31,274 bases of DNA from SYFY01 sp031385325. GTDB lineage: Bacteria > Pseudomonadota > Gammaproteobacteria > Pseudomonadales > Azotimanducaceae. Below, piece after piece: positions 1 to 7,215 of the stretch. Under the pieces are notes generated by a model. That model did no database searches and was not told where the DNA came from. It was given only the letters and a program-made list of their open reading frames with translations. The stretch lies in the NCBI GenBank assembly GCA_031385325.1, contig JANNBJ010000118.1, positions 1 to 31,274 on the forward strand. The letters are read 5' to 3'. The stretch's first letter is position 1; the number at the start of each line of letters is the position of its first letter. Made by a program: the position numbers and the translations under genes.

Positions 1-225
1 AAGAGAAACCGATTTACTGAAGAGCAGATCGTTGCCGTGTTGAGAGATGCCGATGCATCGTCTCTAACTGCCGCCGCGCGCAAGCACGGGGTATCTGAGC
101 CTTCGGTTCACCGCTGGAAGAAGCATTACGCCAATATGGAAGTTTCCGATGTGCGGGAACTCAAGCGATTGAAGGACGAGAACGCACGGTTTCTGCGATA
201 TTGGACGGTTGCCATATTCAAATAG
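1..225 (+). pseudogene. Truncated IS3-family (IS407-type) transposase OrfA
   Basis: The frame is open from the first base of the window, so the 5' end lies outside. It encodes the usual OrfA start: a FTEEQIVAVLRDAD segment, a helix-turn-helix around ARKHGVSEPSVHRWKKHY, then MEVSDVRELKRLKDENAR, which is the beginning of the leucine-zipper region typical of IS407-group OrfA. After ENAR (about base 192) the sequence stops resembling OrfA and reaches a stop at 223-225. The rest of the zipper, OrfB (the DDE catalytic subunit) and the right inverted repeat are absent, so this cannot be active. It marks an old insertion or recombination breakpoint just downstream of the neighbouring minus-strand gene. 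The family call is confident. The exact IS cannot be named from this fragment. Confidence 0.8.
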
Positions 226-228
226 AGG

Positions 229-1503
229 CTAGTTGCGAGATTCGATGGTGGTTTTCTGCTGTTCGAGCAAATCACTCAGACTCGGACATCCATCCGCTTG
301 AACCAGTTTTATTCCAATGGCAAATACTACGTCAACATCATCTTCGTAGAGCAGAACCGCGCCCGGCATCGTACATCCTGTACCAGAGGAGTAGGCAGGC
401 TGGTAGCGTTGATTGAATGGGATGCCCACTCCATTGTTTCTCATCACTGCTCTGGCCTTCCCATCTTTTCCAATGGAAAATAGATGCGGTACATCCACGA
501 TATGCAAGCCATCTTTACTCTCTCGTAGACCGACGCCTTCCCAACTAACTTGAACAGGTAGTCGGTATGGGGGAAATAGCGGATAACCTTTGCTCTGTTT
601 GGATTGCTTGCTTTGCATATACCACATGTACCCCAAGTTGAACTCTGCTTGGAGGTAGATGTTCAATCGGTCATTTAGTACTGCTCTTTCTAGTAGATAT
701 CCGGCGAGTTGCACCTGAGTCGGCCCGCTTCCCCCACCACTTTTCGCAATGTCCGCAAGTGTGATGCGAACGCTGTCTAGACCTTGACGATTATCGGTAA
801 CAGCTACATCAAGTGTCTCCGCTCGACGTGAAATGTCGACTATCTTTTCATCGAATGCCACGAGCTTCTGTTCTAGCGCTTCAGCTCTGCGCCCAACTGA
901 TTTGACTAGCTCTATAGTGTCGTTGGCGAGGACCTGCGACGTTGCCGCAATTTTCGAGACAGTAGAGATAGCCTCGTCTGACACAGTAAGCTGATCTGAA
1001 ATCTGTTGAATGCGATTGCTAAATTCGCTCGCAACGGCAACAGCTGCGCTTGCTGTGCGTTGGGCGTCTTCACTCGTGTGGAGTGCTTCATTCGAGAGGG
1101 TATGAGCGTCCGCAAGGTTGTCCTCCACCGCCTTCGCGGTGGCGCTTGCTTCACTGGCTAGCGCGACAGCTTCTTCAACCGCCTTCCTATCTATGTTTGT
1201 CGATAACGCACTCAACCCGGCAAACAATGCAGCAGCCATTGGTAAGTAGAGGGTGGGGAGCCAGTGGTGAAAAATTGAGCGTGTAGTTAGCTTCTGGTGT
1301 TTCTGACAGTAGTGGCATAGGTTCGCGTCCGCCGGTATTGCGAGTCGACAATCCATGCAGAGTTTTACACGTGGAGAAGAAGCTAAAGTGCTTTCAGAGA
1401 CGCTGGGATCTACTGATACATCCGCTGATGGCTGGATCTCTTCGGCCCCGGCTTCTAAGGGGGATTCGGGTCTAGCATTGTCCGGCGGCCCGTCCGTTTC
1501 CAT
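229..1503 (-). CDS. Zinc-ribbon, single-pass membrane, coiled-coil protein of unknown function
   Basis: A 424-residue protein not assignable to a named family. Residues 1-45 are acidic and low in complexity. A zinc ribbon follows, with CMDC at 49-52 and CHYC at 63-66. One hydrophobic segment (about 82-101) is the only membrane span. Residues about 105-255 are rich in Ala, Glu, Ser, Thr and Val in heptad-like spacing and should form a long coiled coil, reminiscent of chemoreceptor or tape-like stalks. A GGGSG linker (about 267) leads to a C-terminal domain of about 155 residues containing a QSKQSKQSK repeat, with Cys at 377 and 406. The likely topology is a cytosolic zinc ribbon with the stalk and C-terminal domain in the periplasm, but no signal decides this. 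Base composition is poorer in G+C than in genes further right, which fits horizontally acquired DNA beside an IS remnant. The start is the ATG at 1503. Confidence 0.6.
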   Translation of the reverse strand: METDGPPDNARPESPLEAGAEEIQPSADVSVDPSVSESTLASSPRVKLCMDCRLAIPADANLCHYCQKHQKLTTRSIFHHWLPTLYLPMAAALFAGLSALSTNIDRKAVEEAVALASEASATAKAVEDNLADAHTLSNEALHTSEDAQRTASAAVAVASEFSNRIQQISDQLTVSDEAISTVSKIAATSQVLANDTIELVKSVGRRAEALEQKLVAFDEKIVDISRRAETLDVAVTDNRQGLDSVRITLADIAKSGGGSGPTQVQLAGYLLERAVLNDRLNIYLQAEFNLGYMWYMQSKQSKQSKGYPLFPPYRLPVQVSWEGVGLRESKDGLHIVDVPHLFSIGKDGKARAVMRNNGVGIPFNQRYQPAYSSGTGCTMPGAVLLYEDDVDVVFAIGIKLVQADGCPSLSDLLEQQKTTIESRN

Positions 1504-1578
1504 CGCGAATCTCAGTGATCAGGTGATTCGGATTCTGCCACGGTTTATGGGGAGCAACATCCCATTGCTAGTATCGGA

Positions 1579-1857
1579 CTAGCGGCTTACGACTAACGAG
1601 CCCCGGCTATTGATGCTGGCGTCAATGATAGTTGTTTGAATTGCAGTGGGAAGGCCTCTGCTAGTGTATGAACACGTCCAAACATTCACGCGCCCGCCTT
1701 CGGGAAGGGAGGCTTGCCACTCGGAATAGCTGTGCCACAGCTGGCTGTCGGGTTCCTGAAAGGACCAGCCAACCGGGTCATGTGATTGGTGAGGGAGATG
1801 CAATTCATCGTCAATCCATCCGCTCGAATTCATCACCCGAGTGCACTTTGCGTACAC
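1579..1857 (-). CDS. Small hypothetical protein, doubtful
   Basis: A 92-codon frame from a GTG at 1857 (an internal ATG at 1833 is also possible). It ends 75 bases upstream of the zinc-ribbon gene on the same strand. The product is unremarkable, with several Trp and His residues and no motif I recognise. The frame stays open upstream of the GTG to a TAG near 1910, so the start is arbitrary. No strong ribosome-binding site is seen. It may be a decayed fragment or a chance frame. It is listed because no better gene competes for the space. Confidence 0.2.
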   Translation of the reverse strand: MYAKCTRVMNSSGWIDDELHLPHQSHDPVGWSFQEPDSQLWHSYSEWQASLPEGGRVNVWTCSYTSRGLPTAIQTTIIDASINSRGSLVVSR

Positions 1858-2004
1858 ATTTCCGATTGAAGCGTTCCGTATACGACACGAGCTTCGTTGA
1901 GCGCGCCGTAGCTACTTCAAAATACTGAGCACGGTCGCGACGCGGTTTTTGAGGATGCTATCAAGCGCTTGGAGCTGCTAGGAGACGACCGCGAAATCAT
2001 ATTG

Positions 2005-2049
2005 TTAGGCTTCGGAGGCCAATACTCTATCCATCTGAGCTACGGGCGC
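2005..2049 (-). pseudogene. tRNA-Arg(CCG) 5' half remnant
   Basis: Read on the minus strand from 2049, the sequence gives an acceptor 5' strand GCGCCCG, TA, a D arm GCTC-AGATGGATA-GAGT, and an anticodon arm TTGGC-CTCCGAA-GCC with anticodon CCG. This matches the ordinary gammaproteobacterial tRNA-Arg(CCG) pattern. After GCC (about 2008) the anticodon stem no longer pairs correctly. No variable loop, T arm (GGTTCGAATCC) or 3' acceptor strand follows in the next several hundred bases. It is therefore a half gene, cut inside the anticodon arm, a region where tyrosine-recombinase elements often cross over. It is not a functional tRNA. Confidence 0.7.
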
Positions 2050-2148
2050 GGGGGAGAGCCAACATACCAGCACAACCGCCGACTTTCATCCGTTCCAGTC
2101 GGCTGGCTGTGCTTCGATCGTTTGTTCGTTGATCAAAGAGAGCGCTGA

Positions 2149-3444
2149 TCAAAGTTGTCGATGGGCCTGCGCGATCTGGTTGACACGTTGTGGTTCAACG
2201 CCTGCCTGGTCAGAAAACTCACGCCATCGATCGACGGCGTTCCTGATGGTTTCAACCACCTGCTTTGCGCGCCCGGTCTTGATGCCAGCGGTGTTCGCAA
2301 AGCTGAGCAGATCATCGTGGGTAAAGTCATCCCGTTTCCCGGCCAGGCTCATCTGGTGTTTGCCGGTCCATTCGCCGCCCGGATTCCATGCGTAGGAGAT
2401 ATCGAATGCGGGTGAGAGCTGCCATCGTCCCCGTTGATCCATCAGGAAGGCGATGTTCTTCACGTGATCGTCCTGGTTGCGCGACAGGATGTTGAAGATG
2501 GCTCGGCGCACTTGTTCTTCGATGGTCTCCATGCCCAGTCCGAGCCGACGAATCACGGCGATGGCCTGTTCGTAGCTCCACGCGCCAGCCTGATTGAAAT
2601 CGTAATGTGCCATCGCGCACAGGGAGAGCATGTGCAGTTTGCGGCCTTCCGTGGTGCGGTCGAATCGCCGGGTCATGAAATGTGCGCGACCGCCTTCTTC
2701 GTGCAGTCGACAGGGCGACATCTGAATACCCGCAGCCTGCGCCATCAGTGCGTAGGCATACTCGATGCGTCCGAACCCGGCGGGATCAGCGAGCTCATGA
2801 TCACGATTGTTGCTGATGCCATCGAATTTGAAGAGCCAGTATTGATACCCCTCACTTGCTGGCAGCTGACCGGAGCGAAATGCGCCAGTCTGCGGATTCC
2901 AGGCAAGGATCGCCTTTGCTCTGGCACCACCCGCAGAAGTGCCGACACGCAGGATGTTCTCCATGGCTTCGCGATCATCGTCGCCATGCAGTTCGCCCTG
3001 CAGTCCCTCACGGGCATTGAGAATTCGCTGTGACAAGTCGACCAACGCGGCGATGTTTACTTCGTTGGCCTGGCTGGGTGGGCCGAGCAAGGCAGGTTCA
3101 AATTCGAGAGCACCCATGCCACGTCTGCCGATGTAACACAGCCGCTCCACCGGATTGAAGGACTCGACCGTACGGCCCTGTCGGGCCAGCCAGGCATCGA
3201 TGATGGCGTTGCCCCACTTGTCAGGCAGTGAGTCTGCGAGCAAGCCCGGCAGACCTTTGAAGGTATTGCGCGGCAACGCCGGAAACTCGTAGGGAAACTC
3301 CCGCAGGGGCAGGGTGATCGGCGCAATCTCGATGCCACTGCGGGCGAACTCCGGCGTGTACTGAAAGACGCCGAGTTCGCGTTCGGGTAACCACGACACG
3401 GCGCCGATTTCCCGACCCCACATCCGAACATGTGCGTCAGTCAT
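2149..3444 (-). CDS. hipA: HipA-family serine/threonine kinase toxin
   Basis: A 431-residue HipA-like kinase, toxin of a type II toxin-antitoxin pair. In the characterised E. coli system HipA phosphorylates glutamyl-tRNA synthetase and causes growth arrest; the target here is unknown. Visible motifs are the N-terminal HipA segment (NTFKGLPGLLADSLPDKWG, 60-78), a Gly-rich ATP-loop GTSAGGARAK (168-177), the catalytic loop RNQDDHVKN (322-330, with Asp325, His327 and Asn330 aligning to the E. coli D-x-H-x-x-N motif), and the metal-binding LSPAFDI (Asp348) in place of DFG. All key residues are present, so it should be active. The start ATG overlaps the upstream hipB coding end by 8 bp, giving a coupled hipB-hipA operon. 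The pair lies at the edge of an accessory strip beside a broken tRNA gene. Confidence 0.9.
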   Translation of the reverse strand: MTDAHVRMWGREIGAVSWLPERELGVFQYTPEFARSGIEIAPITLPLREFPYEFPALPRNTFKGLPGLLADSLPDKWGNAIIDAWLARQGRTVESFNPVERLCYIGRRGMGALEFEPALLGPPSQANEVNIAALVDLSQRILNAREGLQGELHGDDDREAMENILRVGTSAGGARAKAILAWNPQTGAFRSGQLPASEGYQYWLFKFDGISNNRDHELADPAGFGRIEYAYALMAQAAGIQMSPCRLHEEGGRAHFMTRRFDRTTEGRKLHMLSLCAMAHYDFNQAGAWSYEQAIAVIRRLGLGMETIEEQVRRAIFNILSRNQDDHVKNIAFLMDQRGRWQLSPAFDISYAWNPGGEWTGKHQMSLAGKRDDFTHDDLLSFANTAGIKTGRAKQVVETIRNAVDRWREFSDQAGVEPQRVNQIAQAHRQL

Positions 3445-3805
3445 TCGCAGGTTCGTCCTCTGCCCATTGCCATGCTGTGCCCGGTGCCGGCGATGGGTTC
3501 AGGGGGCGGGCGCGCTTGCGCTCATGGCCCAGTGCCATGCGTTCCACCGGGCGAACGGCTGGGTCGGGCAGCAGTGTGGCGAGATTGGCCTGCAACCCAA
3601 GGGCGGTGAGCACTCGAATGAAGGTGTCCAGTGAGGTGCCGTCGCCTTTGCCGAGCCGATTGATGGTCCGGAGTGACAGGCCTGTCATGGTCGCCAGCTG
3701 CGCCTGAGTCAGATTGTGGGCCAGTCGGATAGTCTCCAGGCGGTCGAACAACGCGCTTTCGATCTGCTCGCTATTGGCGCTGTTGAAATCTACTGAATAG
3801 GACAT
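3437..3805 (-). CDS. hipB: HipB-like antitoxin, HTH transcriptional regulator
   Basis: A 122-residue protein with a Cro/C1-type helix-turn-helix at about 33-70 (LTQAQLATMTGLSLRTINRL), followed by a C-terminal extension with a Pro/Arg-rich tail. It is encoded directly upstream of hipA with an 8-bp overlap, the standard antitoxin-first order. By analogy with HipB it should neutralise the kinase by direct binding and repress the operon. It starts at the ATG at 3805. No strong Shine-Dalgarno precedes it, and a short palindrome lies only 5 bases upstream of the start. Some HipB-like proteins end in a degradation tail; the tail here (EDEPAND) is acidic and unstructured-looking, but its role is not shown. 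Confidence 0.88.
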   Translation of the reverse strand: MSYSVDFNSANSEQIESALFDRLETIRLAHNLTQAQLATMTGLSLRTINRLGKGDGTSLDTFIRVLTALGLQANLATLLPDPAVRPVERMALGHERKRARPLNPSPAPGTAWQWAEDEPAND

Positions 3806-3810
3806 TATCG

Positions 3811-3825
3811 ACTTATTGTATAAGT
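3811..3825. promoter_or_regulatory. Putative HipB operator palindrome
   Basis: A perfect inverted repeat ACTTAT-TGT-ATAAGT lies 5 bp upstream of the hipB start, inside an AT-rich spacer (3806-3952) that contrasts with the surrounding DNA. A TATACT-like -10 candidate occurs slightly further upstream on the minus strand (about 3833-3838). The position suits autorepression by HipB, as is usual for toxin-antitoxin operons. A second, 8-bp palindrome CTAATTAG lies at 3893-3900. Binding is inferred, not shown. Confidence 0.5.
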
Positions 3826-3952
3826 ATTTAGAGTATAATGCGTAAAATACTACGTTTTATGTGGTGTAACCAGTGAAATTCTAATATAACGACTAATTAG
3901 GCGTTCTAATGGGCCAATCAATCATCAAAATGACTTATGTGACGTATAACTA

Positions 3953-4552
3953 TCAAATTCGAATCGGGCGCGCCTCCGTAACCAAATGACTGAACACTGT
4001 CCAGTTTGAGTTTTCCCATTGAGCCGCAGTCACCAGGCGTCTGTGGTCTTCGTCGTTCCGGCAGGTTGTCGCAATCACGGCGTCGACAAGTGGTGGCGTC
4101 GATCGGCGGGGGATCGGAAAGTCGACGGATGTGCCCAGTCTTGTGGCCTGCAGGGTGACTGAGTCACGAAAGGCTGCATCAGATGTGTTGCCTGGCCGCT
4201 TGAGGAGTGAAAATACCCTGATTCCGGGTACGACGGGCGGTGGGGTCGGATCCTCAATCAGGAGCAGCTGAGCGGTCTGGCGATCGATGAACCGTTCTTC
4301 ATCCGCGACGAGGATTGGCCAGTAGGCACTTCGGCCATTGGCACGCATGACGTCGAGGCTCGGAAACCACACCTCCACAACCCCGTCAAAAATCGGTTCC
4401 CGGTTCAGAGCCGGGAGTACCGGGTTCTGTACGTAACGTAATACACCCGGCAGTCCGAGCACGACCTCGGTATGCGTGGACTGCCAGTGGTGGATAAACG
4501 CCGAGTGGTCCAGGTCAGCCCGGCGTCGGAAGAACTCGAGTACCTTGATCAT
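3953..4552 (-). CDS. EthD-like dimeric alpha/beta-barrel protein
   Basis: About 199 residues. The ATG at 4552 is preferred because the longer frame begins at a TTG with nothing to recommend it, and the EthD pattern starts right at this Met (MIKVLEFFRRRADLDHSAFIHHW). The first half carries the EthD signature of a charged beta strand followed by an F-x-x-x-W helix and a conserved LPG-x-x-RYVQN segment. The second half (from about VPGIRVFSLLKRPG) looks like a second, diverged copy of the same fold. EthD proteins are small ferredoxin-like-fold accessory proteins, known from the ether-degrading EthRABCD cluster where a P450 is the oxygenase. A P450 lies 1.4 kb away on the same strand. The biochemical role of EthD is not established, so this stays a domain-level call. 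Confidence 0.7.
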   Translation of the reverse strand: MIKVLEFFRRRADLDHSAFIHHWQSTHTEVVLGLPGVLRYVQNPVLPALNREPIFDGVVEVWFPSLDVMRANGRSAYWPILVADEERFIDRQTAQLLLIEDPTPPPVVPGIRVFSLLKRPGNTSDAAFRDSVTLQATRLGTSVDFPIPRRSTPPLVDAVIATTCRNDEDHRRLVTAAQWENSNWTVFSHLVTEARPIRI

Positions 4553-4618
4553 TGTGGATGTCCGCTGGATGTTCGCCGGATTTACGTTGGTGGTGTGCCA
4601 ATTGTGTGGGAGCAAACT

Positions 4619-4788
4619 CTAGCAGCCTGTCGGACTTGAGCGATCGTAGCGAGCCGAGTGGGAGAGCGAGGACAGTTTTTTCACGATTTAGAGGCGCATA
4701 GCGGCGCTATGCAACGAGAAATCGGGGAAAAATGGACCGCTCTTCCCACTGGCGCAGTAGATCAGTCTCAAGTCCGACAGGCTGCTAG
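4619..4788. mobile_element. 170-bp palindromic MITE with CTAG ends
   Basis: The element is bounded by CTAG at 4619-4622 and 4785-4788. Counting CTAG, the terminal inverted repeats are a perfect 22 bp (4619-4640 against 4767-4788), beginning CTAGCAGCCTGTCGG. Beyond them the arms keep matching imperfectly (for example AGTGGGA-AGCG on both sides) down to a central GCATAGC-GGC-GCTATGC, so the whole element can fold into one long hairpin. It has no coding capacity. CTAG is either a 4-bp target duplication or part of the repeat. It sits between the GST and EthD genes. A subterminal TCGTAGCGAG (4644-4653) is shared with a second element at 26647-26830. Confidence 0.8.
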
Positions 4789-4827
4789 CTGGCGAACTCA
4801 TCTGCCTTGTGGCCAGAAGCCTTCGCG

Positions 4828-5448
4828 TTACGCCTTTGCGCTTGGTCTGCTGCTGACCCGCTCATGCCACGCCCACAGATGCGGAAGATCATCGACCGGC
4901 TTCAATCCCACCAGGGCGGTGGCGAAGTCGATGGCAGTGAGCGCGGTAATATCGGCCAGGGTGTAACGATCGCCGGCCATGTACTGCCGCTTTGCAAGTT
5001 CACTGTTCAGGCGCGCGTAGAACCGATGCACGTTGGCATCGCTCGCGGTCTTTGCTTCCGGGATCTGTTTGAATCGACCAGCGGCCATCTTGGCGACGAC
5101 TGGACCATTCACCCAGCTGCTGCCGATCTGAGTCCATAGCTCGAGTTCGAGGATGCGATTGTGCATCTCGATCCTGCCGAGTTCATAAGGTGTGCGGCCA
5201 AACAGATTCGGCTCTGGTTGCAGTGCTTCGAGATATCGACAGATGGCAACACTCTCACCGATGTATTGCCCGTCATCGGTTTCCAGTGCCGGAACCTTTC
5301 CACTGGGGTGCTTCTCGAGAAAATCGGGTTGTTTGTGTGCGCCGCCCATCATGTCGACCTGGACAAATTCCACCGGGATGCCTTTTTCGGCAATGAAAAT
5401 GCGCACACGGCGTGGATTGGGTGCATTCGTGACGTCGTAAAGTTTCAC
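4828..5448 (-). CDS. Glutathione S-transferase family protein
   Basis: About 206 residues starting at the GTG at 5448, preceded by a purine-rich GAGGAAGAG. A longer frame from a TTG at 5499 adds 17 polar residues outside the fold. The N-terminal thioredoxin-like domain runs from KLYDVTNAPNPRRVRIFIAEKG, with the conserved cis-Pro segment GKVPALE and the glutathione-binding ESVAICRYLE. The C-terminal all-helical domain contains RYTLADITALTAIDFA, the usual N-capping-box region. A Ser/Asn-type rather than Cys-type active site is suggested by TNAPNP. The likely role is conjugation or isomerisation of electrophilic metabolites, perhaps products of the neighbouring P450. It is on the same strand as the P450 but separated from it by an opposite-strand gene. 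Confidence 0.85.
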   Translation of the reverse strand: MKLYDVTNAPNPRRVRIFIAEKGIPVEFVQVDMMGGAHKQPDFLEKHPSGKVPALETDDGQYIGESVAICRYLEALQPEPNLFGRTPYELGRIEMHNRILELELWTQIGSSWVNGPVVAKMAAGRFKQIPEAKTASDANVHRFYARLNSELAKRQYMAGDRYTLADITALTAIDFATALVGLKPVDDLPHLWAWHERVSSRPSAKA

Positions 5449-5514
5449 TTTGGCTTTCTCTTCCTCGTTTGTAGACTGCGATCTTCCGTGTCGCCGCAAC
5501 GATCAGCAAGCCTC

Positions 5515-5910
5515 ATGAGCAATTTCGTCATACTGCATTACGCTTCGTGCGCAGCGCCTCTGCACTACCGGATACATCCGGACGGCGTGAGCGAGATCCT
5601 GATGGCAGAGACGGCCGAGGGCGCGCACAGGAATACGATTTCCATCGGAATGATGAGCGACTGCGTGAACCCTCTCGATGACGATCCGCAACTGGTCACC
5701 TTGCGCGAACTGTTGGCCGGAATTCATCGACGTTACCCTGCGATCAAGTTCGGTGGTCATCGCCAGATTCGCGGCAGCAATACGGATTGCCCTGGTGCTG
5801 CATTTCCCCTGGCCCGGATCCAGACGTGGTGGCGTGGGGCGATGCTGGACGCGCACGACGTCTGGTTCGAAGACCTGCTGGCTTCGGCGTACCTGCCCAA
5901 GATTGAATAG
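5515..5910 (+). CDS. Miniature N-acetylmuramoyl-L-alanine amidase-like protein, probably defective
   Basis: 131 residues from the ATG at 5515. The fold is recognisable as amidase_2/PGRP (T7 lysozyme, AmpD). It shows a first zinc His in VILHYAS (His8), a beta strand LHYRIHPDG, the central GAHRNTISIGMMSD, and a C-terminal GGHRQIRGSNTDCPG supplying His82 and Cys92 as the other zinc ligands. Compared with T7 lysozyme, the stretch between the first His and the YHF strand is about 21 residues too short (H8 to H17 instead of about 30 residues). The Tyr important for catalysis in that strand is Leu here. The first helix is therefore missing. It may be a decaying gene or a peptidoglycan-binding derivative. 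The stop codon lies inside a solo transposon-end repeat. It is encoded opposite to both neighbours. Confidence 0.6.
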   Translation: MSNFVILHYASCAAPLHYRIHPDGVSEILMAETAEGAHRNTISIGMMSDCVNPLDDDPQLVTLRELLAGIHRRYPAIKFGGHRQIRGSNTDCPGAAFPLARIQTWWRGAMLDAHDVWFEDLLASAYLPKIE

Positions 5911-5920
5911 TGCGGGCTAG
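5904..5920. repeat. Solo MITE end at a convergent gene junction
   Basis: The 17 bases TGAATAGTGCGGGCTAG are identical to the right terminus (26814-26830) of the complete MITE at 26647-26830. No partner end or subterminal motif is seen nearby. The fragment contains the TAG stop of the amidase-like gene (5908-5910, plus) and the TAG stop of the P450 gene (5917-5919, minus). It is best read as the scar of an excised or deleted element. Confidence 0.65.
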
Positions 5921-7206
5921 TACACCGAGGCGCCTGGTGAGTAACGCTCGTGATGTGCCACATCAAACCGAATCTGTAGTGACTTGAGACCGCGCAGGAA
6001 ACTGCTCGGCACGTGTGCAAAATTGTCATCCGGCTGCACCAGTCGGATATTCGACAGCCGCTTCAGGAGGATCGTGAACGTCGAGTACATTTCCTGCCTG
6101 GCCAACGCGGCGCCGGGACAGTGGTGCGGTCCTGAACCAAACGCCAGGTGCGCGCCGGCTTTCTTGCGTTCAATGTCGAATCCTTCACCTTCGACGAACA
6201 CCGCTTCATCCCGATTGGCCGATGCATATCCCAGGGCGATGCTTGAGCCTTTCGGAATCTGTACACCGCCGATTTCGGTGTCACAGGTTGCCGCACGCCA
6301 CAGATGCAGTACCGGTGTTTCGTAGCGCAGCGATTCTTCAATGAAGTTTCGAATCAGCCCGGGATCTTTCTGCATGCGCTCGATGGTGCCCGGACGCTGC
6401 AACAGCAGCATCAATGCCGATCCAATGGCGTTTGTGGTCGTCTCGTTGCCACCGGTCAGCAATTGATCGAGCAGGTCCTGCAACTCGAACATGTCGAGCG
6501 GGCGATTGGACCCGCGGTGATCGGTAACCTGCGCATGCACGAGGTCGGAGATGATGTCGTCTGCGCGTTCCAGACGACGGGCGTCCATCACCGACGCGAA
6601 GAATTTCTGGGCAGCCACCACCTGCTTTGCACATTCGATGGCTGCATCGTCATCAACAAAGCCGCCGCCCGGCGCCAGCATTGCGTCGGACCACCGCTTC
6701 AGATCCTGGATCCGGTCGCGTGGAACCCCAAGCTGATCGGCGATGACGGTGCAAGGCAGGGGAATCGAATACTCGGCGACGAAGTCACACTCCCCCCGGT
6801 CGATGAACTGGTCAATCAGATCGTTGACACAGGTCTCGACGTAGTCCGTCATCTTTCGTACCCGCGCCACCGAAAAAGCGTCATTGATGAGACTGCGATA
6901 CATCGTGTGAACCGGTGGGTCTGTACGCTGCAAGGTCGATACGCGCTTCCAGCCGTTCTCGGTGCGATACGCTTCCGCGAGGTTACGAACGGTGCCACCT
7001 CGCTGACTGCCAAACTCATAGATGTTGTTGGAGAACAGTTCGGGATGCTTTTTCACATACCGAACGTCTTCATAGCGGGAGACGTAGTACGCGCCGAGCT
7101 CCTTCATGAAGTACACCGGGCTGTCGTGTCGAATGGTCTGCAGGTAAGCGAACGGGCATTCTCGAACCGCATCATCAAACAGATTGAACTCATCAAGTCT
7201 GGTCAT
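5917..7206 (-). CDS. Cytochrome P450
   Basis: 429 residues, the normal length for a soluble bacterial class I P450. Visible landmarks are the I-helix oxygen-activating segment LLTGGNETTTN (Gly-Gly-x-Glu-Thr variant of A/G-G-x-D/E-T), the K-helix E-x-x-R in EESLRYE, and the haem loop FGSGPHHCPGAALAR with Cys363 as the thiolate ligand. It lacks a membrane anchor and should need a ferredoxin and reductase, neither of which is in this window. The ATG at 7206 follows AGGGGAAACC and lies 9 bases after the stop of the upstream MFS gene, so the two are co-transcribed and probably coupled. The substrate is not predictable. The transporter, GST and EthD neighbours suggest oxidation of a hydrophobic compound. 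The stop codon is in a solo transposon end. Confidence 0.93.
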   Translation of the reverse strand: MTRLDEFNLFDDAVRECPFAYLQTIRHDSPVYFMKELGAYYVSRYEDVRYVKKHPELFSNNIYEFGSQRGGTVRNLAEAYRTENGWKRVSTLQRTDPPVHTMYRSLINDAFSVARVRKMTDYVETCVNDLIDQFIDRGECDFVAEYSIPLPCTVIADQLGVPRDRIQDLKRWSDAMLAPGGGFVDDDAAIECAKQVVAAQKFFASVMDARRLERADDIISDLVHAQVTDHRGSNRPLDMFELQDLLDQLLTGGNETTTNAIGSALMLLLQRPGTIERMQKDPGLIRNFIEESLRYETPVLHLWRAATCDTEIGGVQIPKGSSIALGYASANRDEAVFVEGEGFDIERKKAGAHLAFGSGPHHCPGAALARQEMYSTFTILLKRLSNIRLVQPDDNFAHVPSSFLRGLKSLQIRFDVAHHERYSPGASVY

Positions 7207-7215
7207 GGTTTCCCC

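Larger units (their letters stand above)
1504..2148. other. Gene-poor, degraded spacer with a tRNA remnant
   Basis: This 645-base stretch has no convincing gene. It holds a weak minus-strand reading frame (1579-1857) and a plus-strand frame at 1912-2148 with a protein-like middle (DAVFEDAIKRLELL, about 1940-1981) but no start codon, bounded by a TAG at 1909. It also holds a tRNA-Arg 5' half (2005-2049). A nine-base direct repeat TGATCAAAG occurs at 2130-2138 and 2146-2154, across the end of hipA. The mixture suggests decayed accessory DNA. Confidence 0.5.

Noticed and set aside
1..225. An active IS3 element
   Set aside because: OrfA is cut after the helix-turn-helix region and OrfB is missing, so it is only a remnant.
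1912..2148. A plus-strand frame with a protein-like segment before the tRNA remnant
   Set aside because: It has no start codon after the TAG at 1909, and it runs antisense through the tRNA half. At most it is a relic.
4658..5139. Plus-strand frames inside the MITE and opposite GST
   Set aside because: They read through palindromic non-coding DNA into the antisense of GST. No ribosome-binding site or domain was seen.
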